From Hyphomonadaceae bacterium (lineage in GTDB: Bacteria; Pseudomonadota; Alphaproteobacteria; Caulobacterales; Hyphomonadaceae): a stretch of DNA of 52,382 nucleotides. Positions 17,808-26,085 of this stretch are shown here, piece by piece; position 1 is the stretch's first letter, and every line of letters begins with the position of its first letter. The stretch covers positions 1 through 52,382 of the forward strand of contig JAOATF010000102.1 of the NCBI GenBank assembly GCA_030158285.1, in the 5' to 3' direction. The notes under the pieces were generated by a model. The model was given only the letters and a program-made list of their open reading frames with translations. It was not told where the DNA came from and did no database searches. The translations under genes were made by a program, and so were the position numbers.

Positions 17808-18640
17808 CCGCCCGCGCCCTTGCCCAGCAGCGCGTCGATTTCGGCGGCGAAGGGCATCGACTTGGTGAATTCGAACGTGCCCTGCTCCAGCATCTCCTTG
17901 CCTGCCGCGATCATCGCGCTGGCGGCGACGGCGTGCATCATGCCGCCGGTGGAAATGCGCTTGACGCCCAGCGCGCCGACCTGCGCGACCGTCAGCTGTT
18001 CCTTGCGGGGACCGCGCACGATGTTGAACGGGCGGTCGATCTCCGCGATCACCGTGCGGACGTCTTCGGAGGTGTTGAGGCCCGGCGCGAAGAGAACGTC
18101 GGCGCCGGCTTCCTGATAGGCCTGCAGGCGCTTGATGGTGTCGCCGAGATCGGCGCGGTTGTGGAGGAAGTTCTCGGCGCGGGCGCACAGCATGAACTTG
18201 AACGGCAGTTTCTTCGCGGCTTCCGAAGCTGCCCGGATGCGGTCGGCCGCGGCTTCGATGGAATGGATCGGGTTTGACCGATCGCCGGTGAAATCCTCGA
18301 TCGAGCCACCGACGAGGCCGGCCTCCGCGCCCTGGCGGATTGTCTCGGCACAGTCTTCCGGCTTCAGGCCGAAGCCATCCTCGAGATCGGCTGCCAGCGG
18401 AATGTCGATCATCGGCGCCATAGCGCGGATGTGGTCCATGACGTGCGCGCGGCCTGCATTGTAGTCGGGGAAGCCGATGGAGCGGGCATAGCCTGCGCTG
18501 GTCGTGGTCAACGCCTTGAAGCCGAGCCCGGCCAGCAGGCGCGCAGAGCCCGGATCCCATGGGTTCGGGATCACGAACACGCCCGGCGCGGTGTGCAGCG
18601 CCTCGAACGCGGCGGCTTTTTCGGCCTGTGTCTTCGACAT
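17804..18640 (-). CDS. isocitrate lyase/PEP mutase family protein
   Basis: A 278-residue cytosolic TIM-barrel enzyme of the PEP mutase/isocitrate lyase superfamily. Seen: VFVIPNPWDPGSARLL, TTSAGYARSIG, the metal-binding PLAADLEDGFG, GGSIEDFTGD, and a catalytic-loop region LCARAENFLHNRADL. Members cleave or form C-C or C-P bonds of small 2-oxo/hydroxy acids (2-methylisocitrate lyase, oxaloacetate decarboxylase and others); this short form is generally unassigned. Its stop overlaps the start of the carboxylesterase gene by four bases, so the two are probably co-translated. Confidence 0.82.
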   Translation of the reverse strand: MSKTQAEKAAAFEALHTAPGVFVIPNPWDPGSARLLAGLGFKALTTTSAGYARSIGFPDYNAGRAHVMDHIRAMAPMIDIPLAADLEDGFGLKPEDCAETIRQGAEAGLVGGSIEDFTGDRSNPIHSIEAAADRIRAASEAAKKLPFKFMLCARAENFLHNRADLGDTIKRLQAYQEAGADVLFAPGLNTSEDVRTVIAEIDRPFNIVRGPRKEQLTVAQVGALGVKRISTGGMMHAVAASAMIAAGKEMLEQGTFEFTKSMPFAAEIDALLGKGAGG

Positions 18641-18781
18641 GGGAGATACTCCGCTTCCTGCCGCCCTCTTCTATCCGCCCCGTGCGTGGGCGCCACGGCG
18701 AATTTCTCATACCTGCGCCGAACCCGGCTTGCCGCCGCCGTCCCGGCGTCGCATCAAACGGCATTGGTCCGGGAGAAATTC

Positions 18782-20056
18782 ATGCGTGCTCTGGTTGTCG
18801 CCGCTCTGATGGCGGCTGTTGCGCCGGCTGCGTTTGCGCAGAACGTCTATGTCACGGCGGATCGCCTGCTCGACGTTGCGACCGGGCGCATGATCGCGAA
18901 CCCCGCCATCGTCATCAAGGATGGCGTGATCACCGAGGTTGGCGCGCGCGACAAGGTACAGGTGCCGTCCGCCGCTGAAGTCGTCGAGTTGCCGGGCGTG
19001 ACGCTGTTGCCGGGGCTGATCGACATGCATGTGCATATCGATAGCGATCCGACGCTGGGCGGGTTCACGGGCATCGGCTTTCCGGATGCGTATGCCTCCA
19101 TCGTTGCGGTGCCGCATGCGAAAGTGACGCTCGAGGCGGGGTTCACCACGATCCGCAATGTCGGCTCGGGCAACTGGGATGATGTTGCGCTGAAGGAGGC
19201 GATCGAGCGCGGCAAGGTGGTTGGCCCGCGCATCGTGCCGGCGGGCTATTCGTTCGGCGCAACCGGCGGCCATTGCGACATCACGGGGCTTGCTCCCTCC
19301 TTCAATGCCGCCAGCCCGTACAATTCCGACAGCCCGGATGAGGGCCGCAAGCGCGTGCGCGAGATCCGCAAGTATGGCGCCGAGGTGATCAAGATCTGCG
19401 CGACCGGCGGCGTGTTCTCGCACAACACCGAGCCGGGCCAGCAGCAGATGACGTTCGAGGAGATGAACGCCATCGCCGACGAGGCGCACATGTGGGGCCT
19501 CAAGGTCGCCGCGCACGCGCATGGCGCATCCGGCATTCGTGACGCGGCGCTGGCGGGAATCGACACCATTGAACACGTCAGCCTGCTTGACGACAGCGGC
19601 ATCGCGGCTGCGAAGAAGATGGGCACGTATTTCTCGATGGACATCTACAACACGGACTACACGCAGGCGGAGGGTCCGAAGAACGGGGTGTTGGAGGACA
19701 ATCTGCGGAAGGATCGCGAGGTGGCGGAGATCCAGCGGCAGAATTACGCCAAGGCTTTGAAGGCGGGCGTGAAAATGGTGTATGGCACGGATGCGGGCGT
19801 CTATCCGCACGGAGACAATGCCAAGCAGTTCGCGGTGATGGTGCGTTACGGGGCGACGCCGCTGCAGGCGATCCAGTCTGCTACTATTACGGCATCCGAG
19901 GCGCTGGGGCAGAAAGACAAGGTCGGGATCGTGAAGGCAGGGGCGTTCGGCGACCTCGTTGGCGTGAAGGGCGACCCGACCAAGGACGTGACGCTGCTGG
20001 AGCATCCGGCCTTTGTGATGAAGGGCGGTGTGACTTATGTGGGCGGCGACAAGTAA
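18782..20056 (+). CDS. exported metal-dependent amidohydrolase
   Basis: A 424-residue amidohydrolase-superfamily enzyme with a cleavable signal peptide (VAPAAFAQN). Metal-site motifs: LIDMHVHID (HxH), KICATGGVFSH (candidate bridging Lys), HAHGASG, IEHVSLLD and the Asp in YGTDAGVYPHGD. The N- and C-terminal strands form the small beta-sandwich (VYVTADRLLDVATGRMI; KAGAFGDLVGVKGDP) seen in imidazolonepropionase-like and Xaa-Pro dipeptidase-like members. It probably hydrolyses dipeptides or amides in the periplasm. GGGAG precedes ATG 18782; the longer frame upstream is rejected because it would bury the signal peptide. Confidence 0.85.
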   Translation: MRALVVAALMAAVAPAAFAQNVYVTADRLLDVATGRMIANPAIVIKDGVITEVGARDKVQVPSAAEVVELPGVTLLPGLIDMHVHIDSDPTLGGFTGIGFPDAYASIVAVPHAKVTLEAGFTTIRNVGSGNWDDVALKEAIERGKVVGPRIVPAGYSFGATGGHCDITGLAPSFNAASPYNSDSPDEGRKRVREIRKYGAEVIKICATGGVFSHNTEPGQQQMTFEEMNAIADEAHMWGLKVAAHAHGASGIRDAALAGIDTIEHVSLLDDSGIAAAKKMGTYFSMDIYNTDYTQAEGPKNGVLEDNLRKDREVAEIQRQNYAKALKAGVKMVYGTDAGVYPHGDNAKQFAVMVRYGATPLQAIQSATITASEALGQKDKVGIVKAGAFGDLVGVKGDPTKDVTLLEHPAFVMKGGVTYVGGDK

Positions 20057-20124
20057 CCGCCAGAACGCCACCCTACTTCCGACACGAACACGGGCGACAA
20101 GTGCGCTGATCCTGGGAGGGACAC

Positions 20125-20520
20125 ATGCGCACCGTCATCCTTGCCGCACTCGTCATCCTGACTGTTACTCCGGCCATGGCCCAACCGGGTCACAGGAAGC
20201 TCGGCACGGGCGAATGGCGCGGTACGGGGCTGCAGGTCGGACCGACGGGCGTGCAGTCGACATGGACGATCGAGCTCACCATCGGCGCGCGCAATGGGGC
20301 GATCTCCTATCCCTCGCTTGGCTGCAAGGGCGAGCTTGAGCTGGTGCTGCGCAACGATTCGCAGGTGGAATACGTCGAGACCATCACCGAAGGTAACTGC
20401 TTTACCGGCGGCCGCATCAGCGCGATCCTGGAGAACGGCAGGCTCTTCTGGTTCTGGACCAAGCCGGGCTCCGGCGCGGATGCCTCGGCCGTGCTCTATC
20501 CTAGCGAACAGATATCCTAG
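20125..20520 (+). CDS. small secreted protein, unknown function
   Basis: A 131-residue protein with a typical signal peptide (LVILTVTPAMAQP) and a mature part of about 110 residues rich in beta-forming sequence (STWTIELTIGARNGAISYPS, CKGELELVL, FTGGRISAILENGRLFWFW). Two Cys (LGCKG and GNCFTGG) could form a disulfide in the periplasm. No family recognised. GGGAGGG lies upstream of ATG 20125. The stop shares the palindrome CTAG with the convergent phosphatase gene. Confidence 0.7.
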   Translation: MRTVILAALVILTVTPAMAQPGHRKLGTGEWRGTGLQVGPTGVQSTWTIELTIGARNGAISYPSLGCKGELELVLRNDSQVEYVETITEGNCFTGGRISAILENGRLFWFWTKPGSGADASAVLYPSEQIS

Positions 20521-21365
20521 ACCTCGATCAGCAGCGCCGTTGCATCGTCCGCTGTCTTGAAGCGGCCGATCTTCGCGTCGTCGTCGGATGATTTTTCCAT
20601 GTCGCGGAGTTCGCGCATCAGGTCGCCGAGGCCGCGCGTCACGACGGCGTCAAACAGGCCCTCGTCCGTATAGCGGCCATAGGGCGAGACGAGGCGATAG
20701 AAGCCATCGGTCATTACCAGCACTTTCGTGCCCGGGGGCGCATCGATGGACTGGTGGACGATGTGGTCGGCGGCTTCGGGCTGCACGCCGAAGACCCAGT
20801 AGCCTTTGGGCGTGTTGTGGATCGCGCGCACATCGGCGAGCCACTGCATCCGGTCGGCGAAGGACAGCTCCATCACTTTCCTGGCGCGGCCCTGCTCGTC
20901 CGAGGCTTTGCTGGTTTCGCCGAACACGCTGAGCACGCCGTCGGGTGTCTTGATGATCGCGATACTGTCGCCCAGCGTTGCGCCTTCAAGCTTGCCCTTG
21001 CGTGCGCGCACCCAGGTGGCGGCGGCGGTGGGGTGGCTGGCGCGCGGGGCATCCTTGAGCGGGATCTTTGCCTCGCGTTCCACAGCAGCGCGGATACGGG
21101 GGAGCAGGCGCCCGAACCAGGCCTGCGGAATCTCGCGGGCATCGGCGGGGCCGTTCACGATCTCGGCGGCGAAGATTTCGGCATAGCGCGCGGCATCTGA
21201 CTCACCCGCGGAGAAGATGCGCACCGGGCCAACGTCTGTCGCGCCATCGATCACGCAGGCCCAGCCGGCCGCCTCGTCGAACGCATAGCGATCATCGCCC
21301 GTGCCGGTCTTCATTCCGCCCGCGAGCGAGGAACCGGGAAAGGAGATGGAATCGAGGAGTTTCAT
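20517..21365 (-). CDS. PP2C-type protein serine phosphatase-like protein
   Basis: A 282-residue cytosolic protein of the PP2C (PPM) family. Seen: GDDRYAFDEAAGWACVIDGATDVGP, where the first Asp pair and DG match the metal-binding motifs I and II; AAATWVRARKGKLEGATLGDS, matching the central strand and GDS motif; VLVMTDGFYRL, motif with metal Asp; and a final DDATALLIEV, matching the closing D-D motif. The acidic ligands needed for two Mn ions appear present. Substrates unknown. It follows a membrane protein gene by 113 bases in the same direction. The frame upstream of 21365 is shadow. Confidence 0.75.
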   Translation of the reverse strand: MKLLDSISFPGSSLAGGMKTGTGDDRYAFDEAAGWACVIDGATDVGPVRIFSAGESDAARYAEIFAAEIVNGPADAREIPQAWFGRLLPRIRAAVEREAKIPLKDAPRASHPTAAATWVRARKGKLEGATLGDSIAIIKTPDGVLSVFGETSKASDEQGRARKVMELSFADRMQWLADVRAIHNTPKGYWVFGVQPEAADHIVHQSIDAPPGTKVLVMTDGFYRLVSPYGRYTDEGLFDAVVTRGLGDLMRELRDMEKSSDDDAKIGRFKTADDATALLIEV

Positions 21366-21478
21366 GCGCAACTCATTTGCAGGGGCAGCATTCGGCGGCC
21401 CGTGCGTATCACCGCGAAAGAGACCCCGCCATGCCGAAAATCGCTCCCGGCCGCTGCGCTGCTCCGCGCTTGCGTGAA

Positions 21479-22024
21479 CTACGGCAGGATCGCAGCGACG
21501 GCTACCAGCGCGCATGCAGCGCCGAAGAGCCCGGCATGCAAGACCAGGCCCTCGCGCGCGCCGTCTTCGCGTCGCTTCGTGCGGAGATACGCGCCGACTG
21601 TGGGACCGATAAAACCGCAAACCATGAAGGCGATCAGCGCCAGCATCAGGCCGCCAGCGTATAGCCCGCCGATCATGACGCGATGCACGGCCGGTAACGC
21701 ATCCGCTTCGGGAAGGAGCGCATTGCCAAGATGGATCACGCGCGGGATGACGATCAAGGCGGCCATGAGGGCGAGCGAAATGCTCGGCGCCGTGGCATGG
21801 CGCGGATAGCCGAATATCCACGCCACGATCACGGCAGCGCCAACGCCAGCGCCCGCAATCATCGCGCTGAGATCGAGATGTCCTGAAGCGTTGCTGACCA
21901 GAACAGCCGAGACGGTGCTCGTCAGGAGGAAGCCCAGGCCCAGCATGACGATGGCCAGCGCATCGAATTCGATGCGGCGGTCGTCGATGAGAGATCGCCT
22001 GTTTTCCATCTTCAAAGGCTGCAT
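21479..22024 (-). CDS. integral membrane protein, unknown function
   Basis: A 181-residue protein with about five hydrophobic segments: ALAIVMLGLGFLLTSTVSAV, MIAGAGVGAAVIVAWIFGY, ISLALMAALIVIPRVIHL, a GGLYAGGLMLALIAFMVCGF segment and a C-terminal LFGAACALVAVAAIL. The N-terminus is charged and cytosolic (MENRRSLIDDRRIE). A second in-frame ATG at 22009 begins at that motif. No family recognised. It is upstream of the PP2C-like gene in the same direction, so the phosphatase may be co-transcribed. Confidence 0.62.
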   Translation of the reverse strand: MQPLKMENRRSLIDDRRIEFDALAIVMLGLGFLLTSTVSAVLVSNASGHLDLSAMIAGAGVGAAVIVAWIFGYPRHATAPSISLALMAALIVIPRVIHLGNALLPEADALPAVHRVMIGGLYAGGLMLALIAFMVCGFIGPTVGAYLRTKRREDGAREGLVLHAGLFGAACALVAVAAILP

Positions 22025-22063
22025 GCACAGCCGCGAATGTTCAATCCACGCTTGGGATCGTGC

Positions 22064-22288
22064 TCAGGCCGTCCGCGTCTTCAGGGCGGCGGAGAAATCG
22101 GCCAGCGTCTGGATGTAGTCGCCGCTTTCGCGGAGGCGCTGCACGTAGAGTTCGAGGATCTGGCGCGCAGCGACGCCCGCCTCGAGGCCGCACTTTTCCG
22201 CCTCTTCCGCGAAGAGCTTTTTCGACTCAGGATCGAGCCGGACGGTCAAAGGCTGGCGATTTGCGGTCTTCGACATCGGAGATTCCAT
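22064..22288 (-). CDS. small ribbon-helix-helix-like protein
   Basis: A 74-residue protein with features of a ribbon-helix-helix (Arc/CopG-like) DNA-binding fold: a beta-strand QPLTVRLDPESKKLFAEEA followed by two helices with GLEAGVAARQILELYVQRL. An alternative start at 22276 (MSKTANR) would give 70 residues. RHH proteins bind DNA as dimers, often repressing their own genes. It is divergent from another small RHH gene at 22368; the gap between them carries repeated TTGCA motifs. No toxin gene is adjacent. Confidence 0.62.
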   Translation of the reverse strand: MESPMSKTANRQPLTVRLDPESKKLFAEEAEKCGLEAGVAARQILELYVQRLRESGDYIQTLADFSAALKTRTA

Positions 22289-22332
22289 TAGCAGCTGTCA
22301 GGAGCCCCCCGACGCTTCTAGTGAGAATCAGC

Positions 22333-22367
22333 TTGCAGGCATTGCAAGGACATTGCAATAGCAATGC
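22333..22367. promoter_or_regulatory. TTGCA-repeat operator candidate between two RHH genes
   Basis: TTGCA occurs three times in the same orientation at 22333, 22342 and 22353, and the last is followed by an inverted copy (CAATGC, 22362-22367) touching the start codon at 22368. One copy forms the perfect palindrome ATTGCAAT (22352-22359), and GCATTGC..GCAATGC is inverted across the cluster. Short direct and inverted repeats next to RHH genes are typical of RHH operators, so autoregulation is a reasonable inference. Confidence 0.45.
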
Positions 22368-22553
22368 ATGGCCAAGCCACCCGCCAGCGCCGAGACCAAG
22401 CCGTTCACGGTTGTCCTTCCTGCGAAGGCCGCTGAGCGCCTTGAAATCCTTGTTGAAACGGGTCTCTACGGGTCCAGCCGCGCTGAAGTCGCGAAGATGA
22501 TTATCCTTCAGCACCTCCAGGAACTCTGGAAGTCCGGGAAACTGCCCGGCTAG
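22368..22553 (+). CDS. small ribbon-helix-helix-like protein
   Basis: A 61-residue protein: a beta-strand KPFTVVLPAKAAERLEIL followed by helix-turn-helix-like YGSSRAEVAKMIILQHLQEL, as expected for an RHH dimer. The pattern strand, Gly turn, helix with hydrophobic spacing resembles the minus-strand RHH protein but the sequences are clearly different. The start ATG has no ribosome site at normal spacing (AAGGA is 17 bases away), so the message may be leaderless or the start poorly defined. It lies directly against the TTGCA repeat cluster. Confidence 0.62.
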   Translation: MAKPPASAETKPFTVVLPAKAAERLEILVETGLYGSSRAEVAKMIILQHLQELWKSGKLPG

Positions 22554-22727
22554 AGCCGGAACACACCGTCCATCCACAGCGAAACCGTTGCAGGCCAGGC
22601 CTTTCGAGGCGCTGGCCGCACGTGTTTACGCGTCATTAACTAATCGCAGCCCATCGTCTCCATCAGCAGCGCAGAGCTGCTTTTAGCAGCGCCGGATTGC
22701 CGACGCCTTAATGGGAGGGACGCCGCC

Positions 22728-23165
22728 TTGCTGACCAACGACCCCATCGATTTCTGCCCTGCCGCCGCCTGCGCCGCCGCCATCGTCCGGCTGGAGGGGT
22801 TTGTCGCCCATGTCGCCGAGCTGCTGGACGAGGCCCGCCTTGCCCGCTCGCCCGACCTGATGGGCCAGCTCGAAGCGATCCAGGACGAGCTGCTGCTGGC
22901 CGCCGACGAGGCCCGCGACCGGCTTGCGCGGGTGGACGCGATTTCCGCCGCCGGCGCGATGGCGCAGCTGCTCGCCGCCATCCGCGACACGCGCGTGCGC
23001 GACGACGCCGAGATCCGCCGCGCGAAAGATCTTGAGGCAAAGGCTGTGCGCTTCCTCGCAGGCGCCAAGCTCCATGATGCGAAGTTTGCCCGTACGCTGA
23101 GCGGCACAAGGCTCGCCGGCCGTCTCCACATGCCATCGCGTGAGGCGATGCAGCAGCTCTCCTGA
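22728..23165 (+). CDS. helical cytosolic protein, unknown function
   Basis: A 145-residue protein predicted to be mostly helical and rich in Ala, Glu, Asp and Arg (AELLDEARLARSPDLMGQLE, LLLAADEARDRLARVDAIS, AEIRRAKDLEAKAVRFLAGA). No signal peptide, membrane segment or recognised domain. The start is TTG 22728, supported by GGGAGGG eight bases upstream; no in-frame ATG fits. The 174 bases before it (22554-22727) contain no gene that I can see. Confidence 0.55.
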   Translation: MLTNDPIDFCPAAACAAAIVRLEGFVAHVAELLDEARLARSPDLMGQLEAIQDELLLAADEARDRLARVDAISAAGAMAQLLAAIRDTRVRDDAEIRRAKDLEAKAVRFLAGAKLHDAKFARTLSGTRLAGRLHMPSREAMQQLS

Positions 23166-23279
23166 AGGCGCATCGACTCTATCGATCGCCGCTTGATCCG
23201 CATCAATCGGACAGACCGCCTGGAGCCTAGCCTCCCCGAAGCCTCGCCTCGTTGCGCTGGGCACATGAGGAGCCTCTCC

Positions 23280-23807
23280 ATGATGCGCGTTCTCCCGTCT
23301 GCCTGCCTCGCCCTGTCTGTGGCAGCGCTTCTCGGCGCCTGTGCGCCCAAGGAACCTGAAACGGCAACGGAGCCCGCCGTCGCCGCAACTGCGCCCGCGT
23401 TGAAACTGCCAGTCAGCATCAACGCGACGATGGTGGCGCTGGTCGATCACGCCTCGGAGCCGCTGTGGGTCGACACCTATGTCGCGCCCACCACGGACGA
23501 GCGCTGGGCCGAGGCCGAGTACAATGCGTACCAGCTCGCCGTGGCGGGCAAGCTGATCCAGCTTGCCGGGACGGGCCCGAATGACGCCAACTGGGTGTCG
23601 GACGACAAGTGGAAGGCAGACGCCGATGAGCTGAGCGCAGCGGGTATGGACGCGCTGGCCGCCGCGAAGGCGCGCAACGTCGATCAGCTCAACACGGCAG
23701 GCGACCGCCTCGTGGCGGCGTGCGAAAGTTGCCACCGCAGCTTCAAGCCCGACCTGCCGACCATGGGACTGTACAAGTCGCCGAACTATCCGCCGAAGAC
23801 GGAGTAG
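23280..23807 (+). CDS. cytochrome c'-like lipoprotein
   Basis: A 175-residue predicted lipoprotein (lipobox LGAC) with a helical mature domain ending in the haem-binding motif CESCH (LVAACESCHRSFKPD) close to the C-terminus, the arrangement seen in cytochrome c'/c556-type class II cytochromes. The distal position usual in the family cannot be confirmed by eye. It is probably anchored to a membrane facing the periplasm, with roles in electron transfer or nitric oxide handling possible but unproved. GAGGAG precedes ATG 23280; an in-frame ATG at 23265 is less well placed. Converges on yebC with a 9-base gap. Confidence 0.72.
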   Translation: MMRVLPSACLALSVAALLGACAPKEPETATEPAVAATAPALKLPVSINATMVALVDHASEPLWVDTYVAPTTDERWAEAEYNAYQLAVAGKLIQLAGTGPNDANWVSDDKWKADADELSAAGMDALAAAKARNVDQLNTAGDRLVAACESCHRSFKPDLPTMGLYKSPNYPPKTE

Positions 23808-23816
23808 GCGTCCACC

Positions 23817-24566
23817 CTACCCCGCCAGGCGCGCCATTTCCTCGTCGCTGATTTCGTAATTGCCGTAGACGTTCTGGACGTCGTCGCAATCCTCGAGTTC
23901 CTCGAGCATCTTCATCAGCTTCTCGGCGTTCTCGCCTTCGACCTGCACCGTGTTGAGCGGTTTCCAGATCAGCGCGGTGGAGGTCGCGGCGACCTTCACC
24001 TTGCCTTCGAGTGCGGCGGCGACTTCGGCGAGGTCGGCGCGGGCGGTGTAGATGTAGTGACCATCGGCGTCGCTGGAGACATCGCTGGCGCCGGCATCAA
24101 GGGCGGCTTCCATGATCGCGTCTTCGGAGCCGGCCTCAACCGGATAGATGATCTCGCCGACATGCTCGAAGCCTGACGAGACAGCGCCCGTCTGGCCGAG
24201 ATTGCCGCCATGGTGCGTGAACGAGGTGCGCACGTCGGTGGCGGCGCGGTTCTTGTTGTCGGTGGAGCATTCGACGATGAGGCCGACGCCGCCGGGGGCG
24301 AAGCCTTCATAGCGGATCGCCTCGTAGTTGGCGCCATCGCCGCCGGCGCCCTTGTCGATGGCGCGCTGGATGTTGTCCTTCGGCATCGAGGCGGCCTTGG
24401 CGTTGTTCACGGCCAGGCGCAGGCGCGGGTTGAAGTTCACATCCGCCATGCCGGTCTTGGCCGCGACGGTGATTTCCTTCGCCAGCTTGGAGAACAGCTT
24501 GGCCTTGGCCTTGTCGGCCTTGCCCTTGCGGTGCTGGATGTTGGCCCATTTGCTATGGCCGGCCAT
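23817..24566 (-). CDS. yebC: YebC/PmpR family regulatory protein
   Basis: A 249-residue cytosolic protein of the YebC/TACO1 family. The hallmark N-terminus MAGHSKWANIQHRKGKADK is intact, followed by LFSKLAKEI, NPRLRLAVNNAKAASMPKDN and GYEGFAPGG-type core (YEGFAPGGVGLIVE), then the acidic C-terminus LEELEDCDDVQNVYGNYEI. Members act as DNA-binding regulators and, in recent work on the family, as factors helping ribosomes through proline-rich stretches. Length is normal. Usually near ruvC in other bacteria; ruvABC is not in this window. Confidence 0.95.
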   Translation of the reverse strand: MAGHSKWANIQHRKGKADKAKAKLFSKLAKEITVAAKTGMADVNFNPRLRLAVNNAKAASMPKDNIQRAIDKGAGGDGANYEAIRYEGFAPGGVGLIVECSTDNKNRAATDVRTSFTHHGGNLGQTGAVSSGFEHVGEIIYPVEAGSEDAIMEAALDAGASDVSSDADGHYIYTARADLAEVAAALEGKVKVAATSTALIWKPLNTVQVEGENAEKLMKMLEELEDCDDVQNVYGNYEISDEEMARLAG

Positions 24567-24755
24567 GGGGGCTCTCTCTTACGTCAGGTGTCAGGAACAG
24601 ATGTCAGGATCGGGGCCCGGATAGCGCACAGCCCCCTCCGGAGGCAAGCTTTTGCACGCCGGGCGCAACCATGGGGCCGCCATGAAGTCTTGTTCAGTAG
24701 CCTTCCGCGCCGATTGGCCTAGCTTTGCTTCCGAGGACACCAACGGGAGATTGCC

Positions 24756-25271
24756 ATGAAGTTTGTTCTGGCTGCGGCCACTGCCGCGCTGATGCTGGCC
24801 GCTTGCGGCGACAAGACCGAACCGACGCTCGACGGCGCGCCGGCTGCCCCGGCCGCGACGAGCGAGACCGCAGCCCCGGCTGCGGCGCCCGCTGGCCTCG
24901 CTGCCGGTCCGGCCGCCGGCAAGTGGAAAGTCACCGTCTCCACCGGCGGCATGGACATCCCGCCGAACGAGATGTGCTACGCCAAGCAGGTCTCGATGGA
25001 AGAAGCGCAGGCGATGCAACAGCAGGCCGGCATGACCTGCACCGAGCAGACCTATGCGGCTGATGGCAAGTCGGGCCATTCGGTCTGCGCCATGCAGGGC
25101 ATGACCATCACGACCGACTTCACCGTCACCGGCGACTTCAGCACCGCCTACACCATGCAGATGACATCGAGCATGGATCCGGCCCCTCCGGGCATGCCGC
25201 AGCCTTCGACCTCCACGATCAAGATGGAACGGCTGGGCGATTGCGATCCGGGCACGGCGCCCACCCCCTGA
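24756..25271 (+). CDS. DUF3617 family lipoprotein
   Basis: A 171-residue predicted lipoprotein (MLAACGDK) of the DUF3617 family, function unknown. After an Ala/Pro-rich linker the domain starts at GKWKVTVSTGGMDIPPNEMCYAK, continues through TCTEQTYAADGKSGHSVCAMQG and TDFTVTGDFSTAYTMQM, and ends KMERLGDCDPG. The four or more Cys in the mature part probably form disulfides. A second, divergent copy follows at 25426. It is divergent from yebC. Confidence 0.8.
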   Translation: MKFVLAAATAALMLAACGDKTEPTLDGAPAAPAATSETAAPAAAPAGLAAGPAAGKWKVTVSTGGMDIPPNEMCYAKQVSMEEAQAMQQQAGMTCTEQTYAADGKSGHSVCAMQGMTITTDFTVTGDFSTAYTMQMTSSMDPAPPGMPQPSTSTIKMERLGDCDPGTAPTP

Positions 25272-25425
25272 AGAGAGGCGCCTTGATGTAACGCCAGCTT
25301 AGGCAGTCCTTTCAGTTTGCGCGCAAATTGAGGGATCGGCCTTAGCCAAATTCTTACTGCGTTCTGGAATCCTCCCGCGAAGAAAAGCTGCGCTTCGGTT
25401 GCAGGTTTCTTTCGGGGGGATTTTC

Positions 25426-25959
25426 ATGAGAACCGCAGCCATCGCCGGCGTGCTGGGAGTTGCCGCGCTGGCAACCTCCGCCTGTGAATTCCGCACGGCG
25501 GCCGATGTCGAAGCCGAACTTGAGGCGCATTACGGCAAGATGGCGTCGGTCGACAACAGCCTTGATACGTCCGAATTCGGCGTGGTCGTCACTGAGCAGA
25601 CCTTCAAGCACATCGCTGCCGGCATGTGGCGCTTCACCGCCAGCACGGATGGCAAGCGCGACCGTCAGGTCCGCAAGCGCTGCTACAGCAACCCGCAACG
25701 CGCCGACCAGACGCTCGACATGACGCCGGTCGCCTCCCTGATCGCCAGATGCAAGACCCTGAAGTTCCAGCCCGGGGGCAGCTACAACATTGTCCACGAC
25801 TGCGACAACGGCCAGGCGCAACTGACGGGCGGCACCACCATCTCGGGCGACCTGACGACCAGCTATGTCATCGAGACACGCCTCAGCTTCAGGCCGCGCT
25901 GGCAGGGCCTCGATCGCTATTCCAGCACGACGGTCGCCGAACGCATGGGCGACTGCTAG
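25426..25959 (+). CDS. DUF3617-like lipoprotein, divergent paralogue
   Basis: A 177-residue predicted lipoprotein (LATSACEF) whose second half parallels the previous gene: AAGMWRFTASTDG, a Cys-containing KRCYSNPQR, GGSYNIVHDCDNGQAQLTGGT, TISGDLTTSYVIETRLSF and a C-terminal AERMGDC. The matching order and ending suggest tandem duplication followed by strong divergence. Function unknown. ATG 25426 follows GGGGGGA. The gap upstream contains a perfect 12-bp palindrome TTTGCGCGCAAA (25316-25327), about 100 bases before the start, possibly regulatory. Confidence 0.72.
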   Translation: MRTAAIAGVLGVAALATSACEFRTAADVEAELEAHYGKMASVDNSLDTSEFGVVVTEQTFKHIAAGMWRFTASTDGKRDRQVRKRCYSNPQRADQTLDMTPVASLIARCKTLKFQPGGSYNIVHDCDNGQAQLTGGTTISGDLTTSYVIETRLSFRPRWQGLDRYSSTTVAERMGDC

Positions 25960-26085
25960 AACGGGCTTTTCCGGGGGTGTTCGCAATTGGCGGCGGCGGG
26001 GCTATACCTGCCGCCGTCTTTGCATCTGGGGACGCCGCAGAAGCGGGCTCCAGCCTCCCTCGACTGTTCACCGGATACCCCGCTC

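Noticed and set aside
17808-18764. N-terminal extension of the carboxylesterase frame
   Set aside because: Overlaps the PEP-mutase-like gene; the lipoprotein signal at GTG 17807 marks the true start.
22064-22553. Toxin-antitoxin system
   Set aside because: Both proteins look like RHH DNA-binders; no toxin-like frame is adjacent.
25316-25327. TTTGCGCGCAAA as a firm operator
   Set aside because: Short palindrome in GC-rich DNA; about 100 bases from the start with no adjoining promoter that I can recognise.
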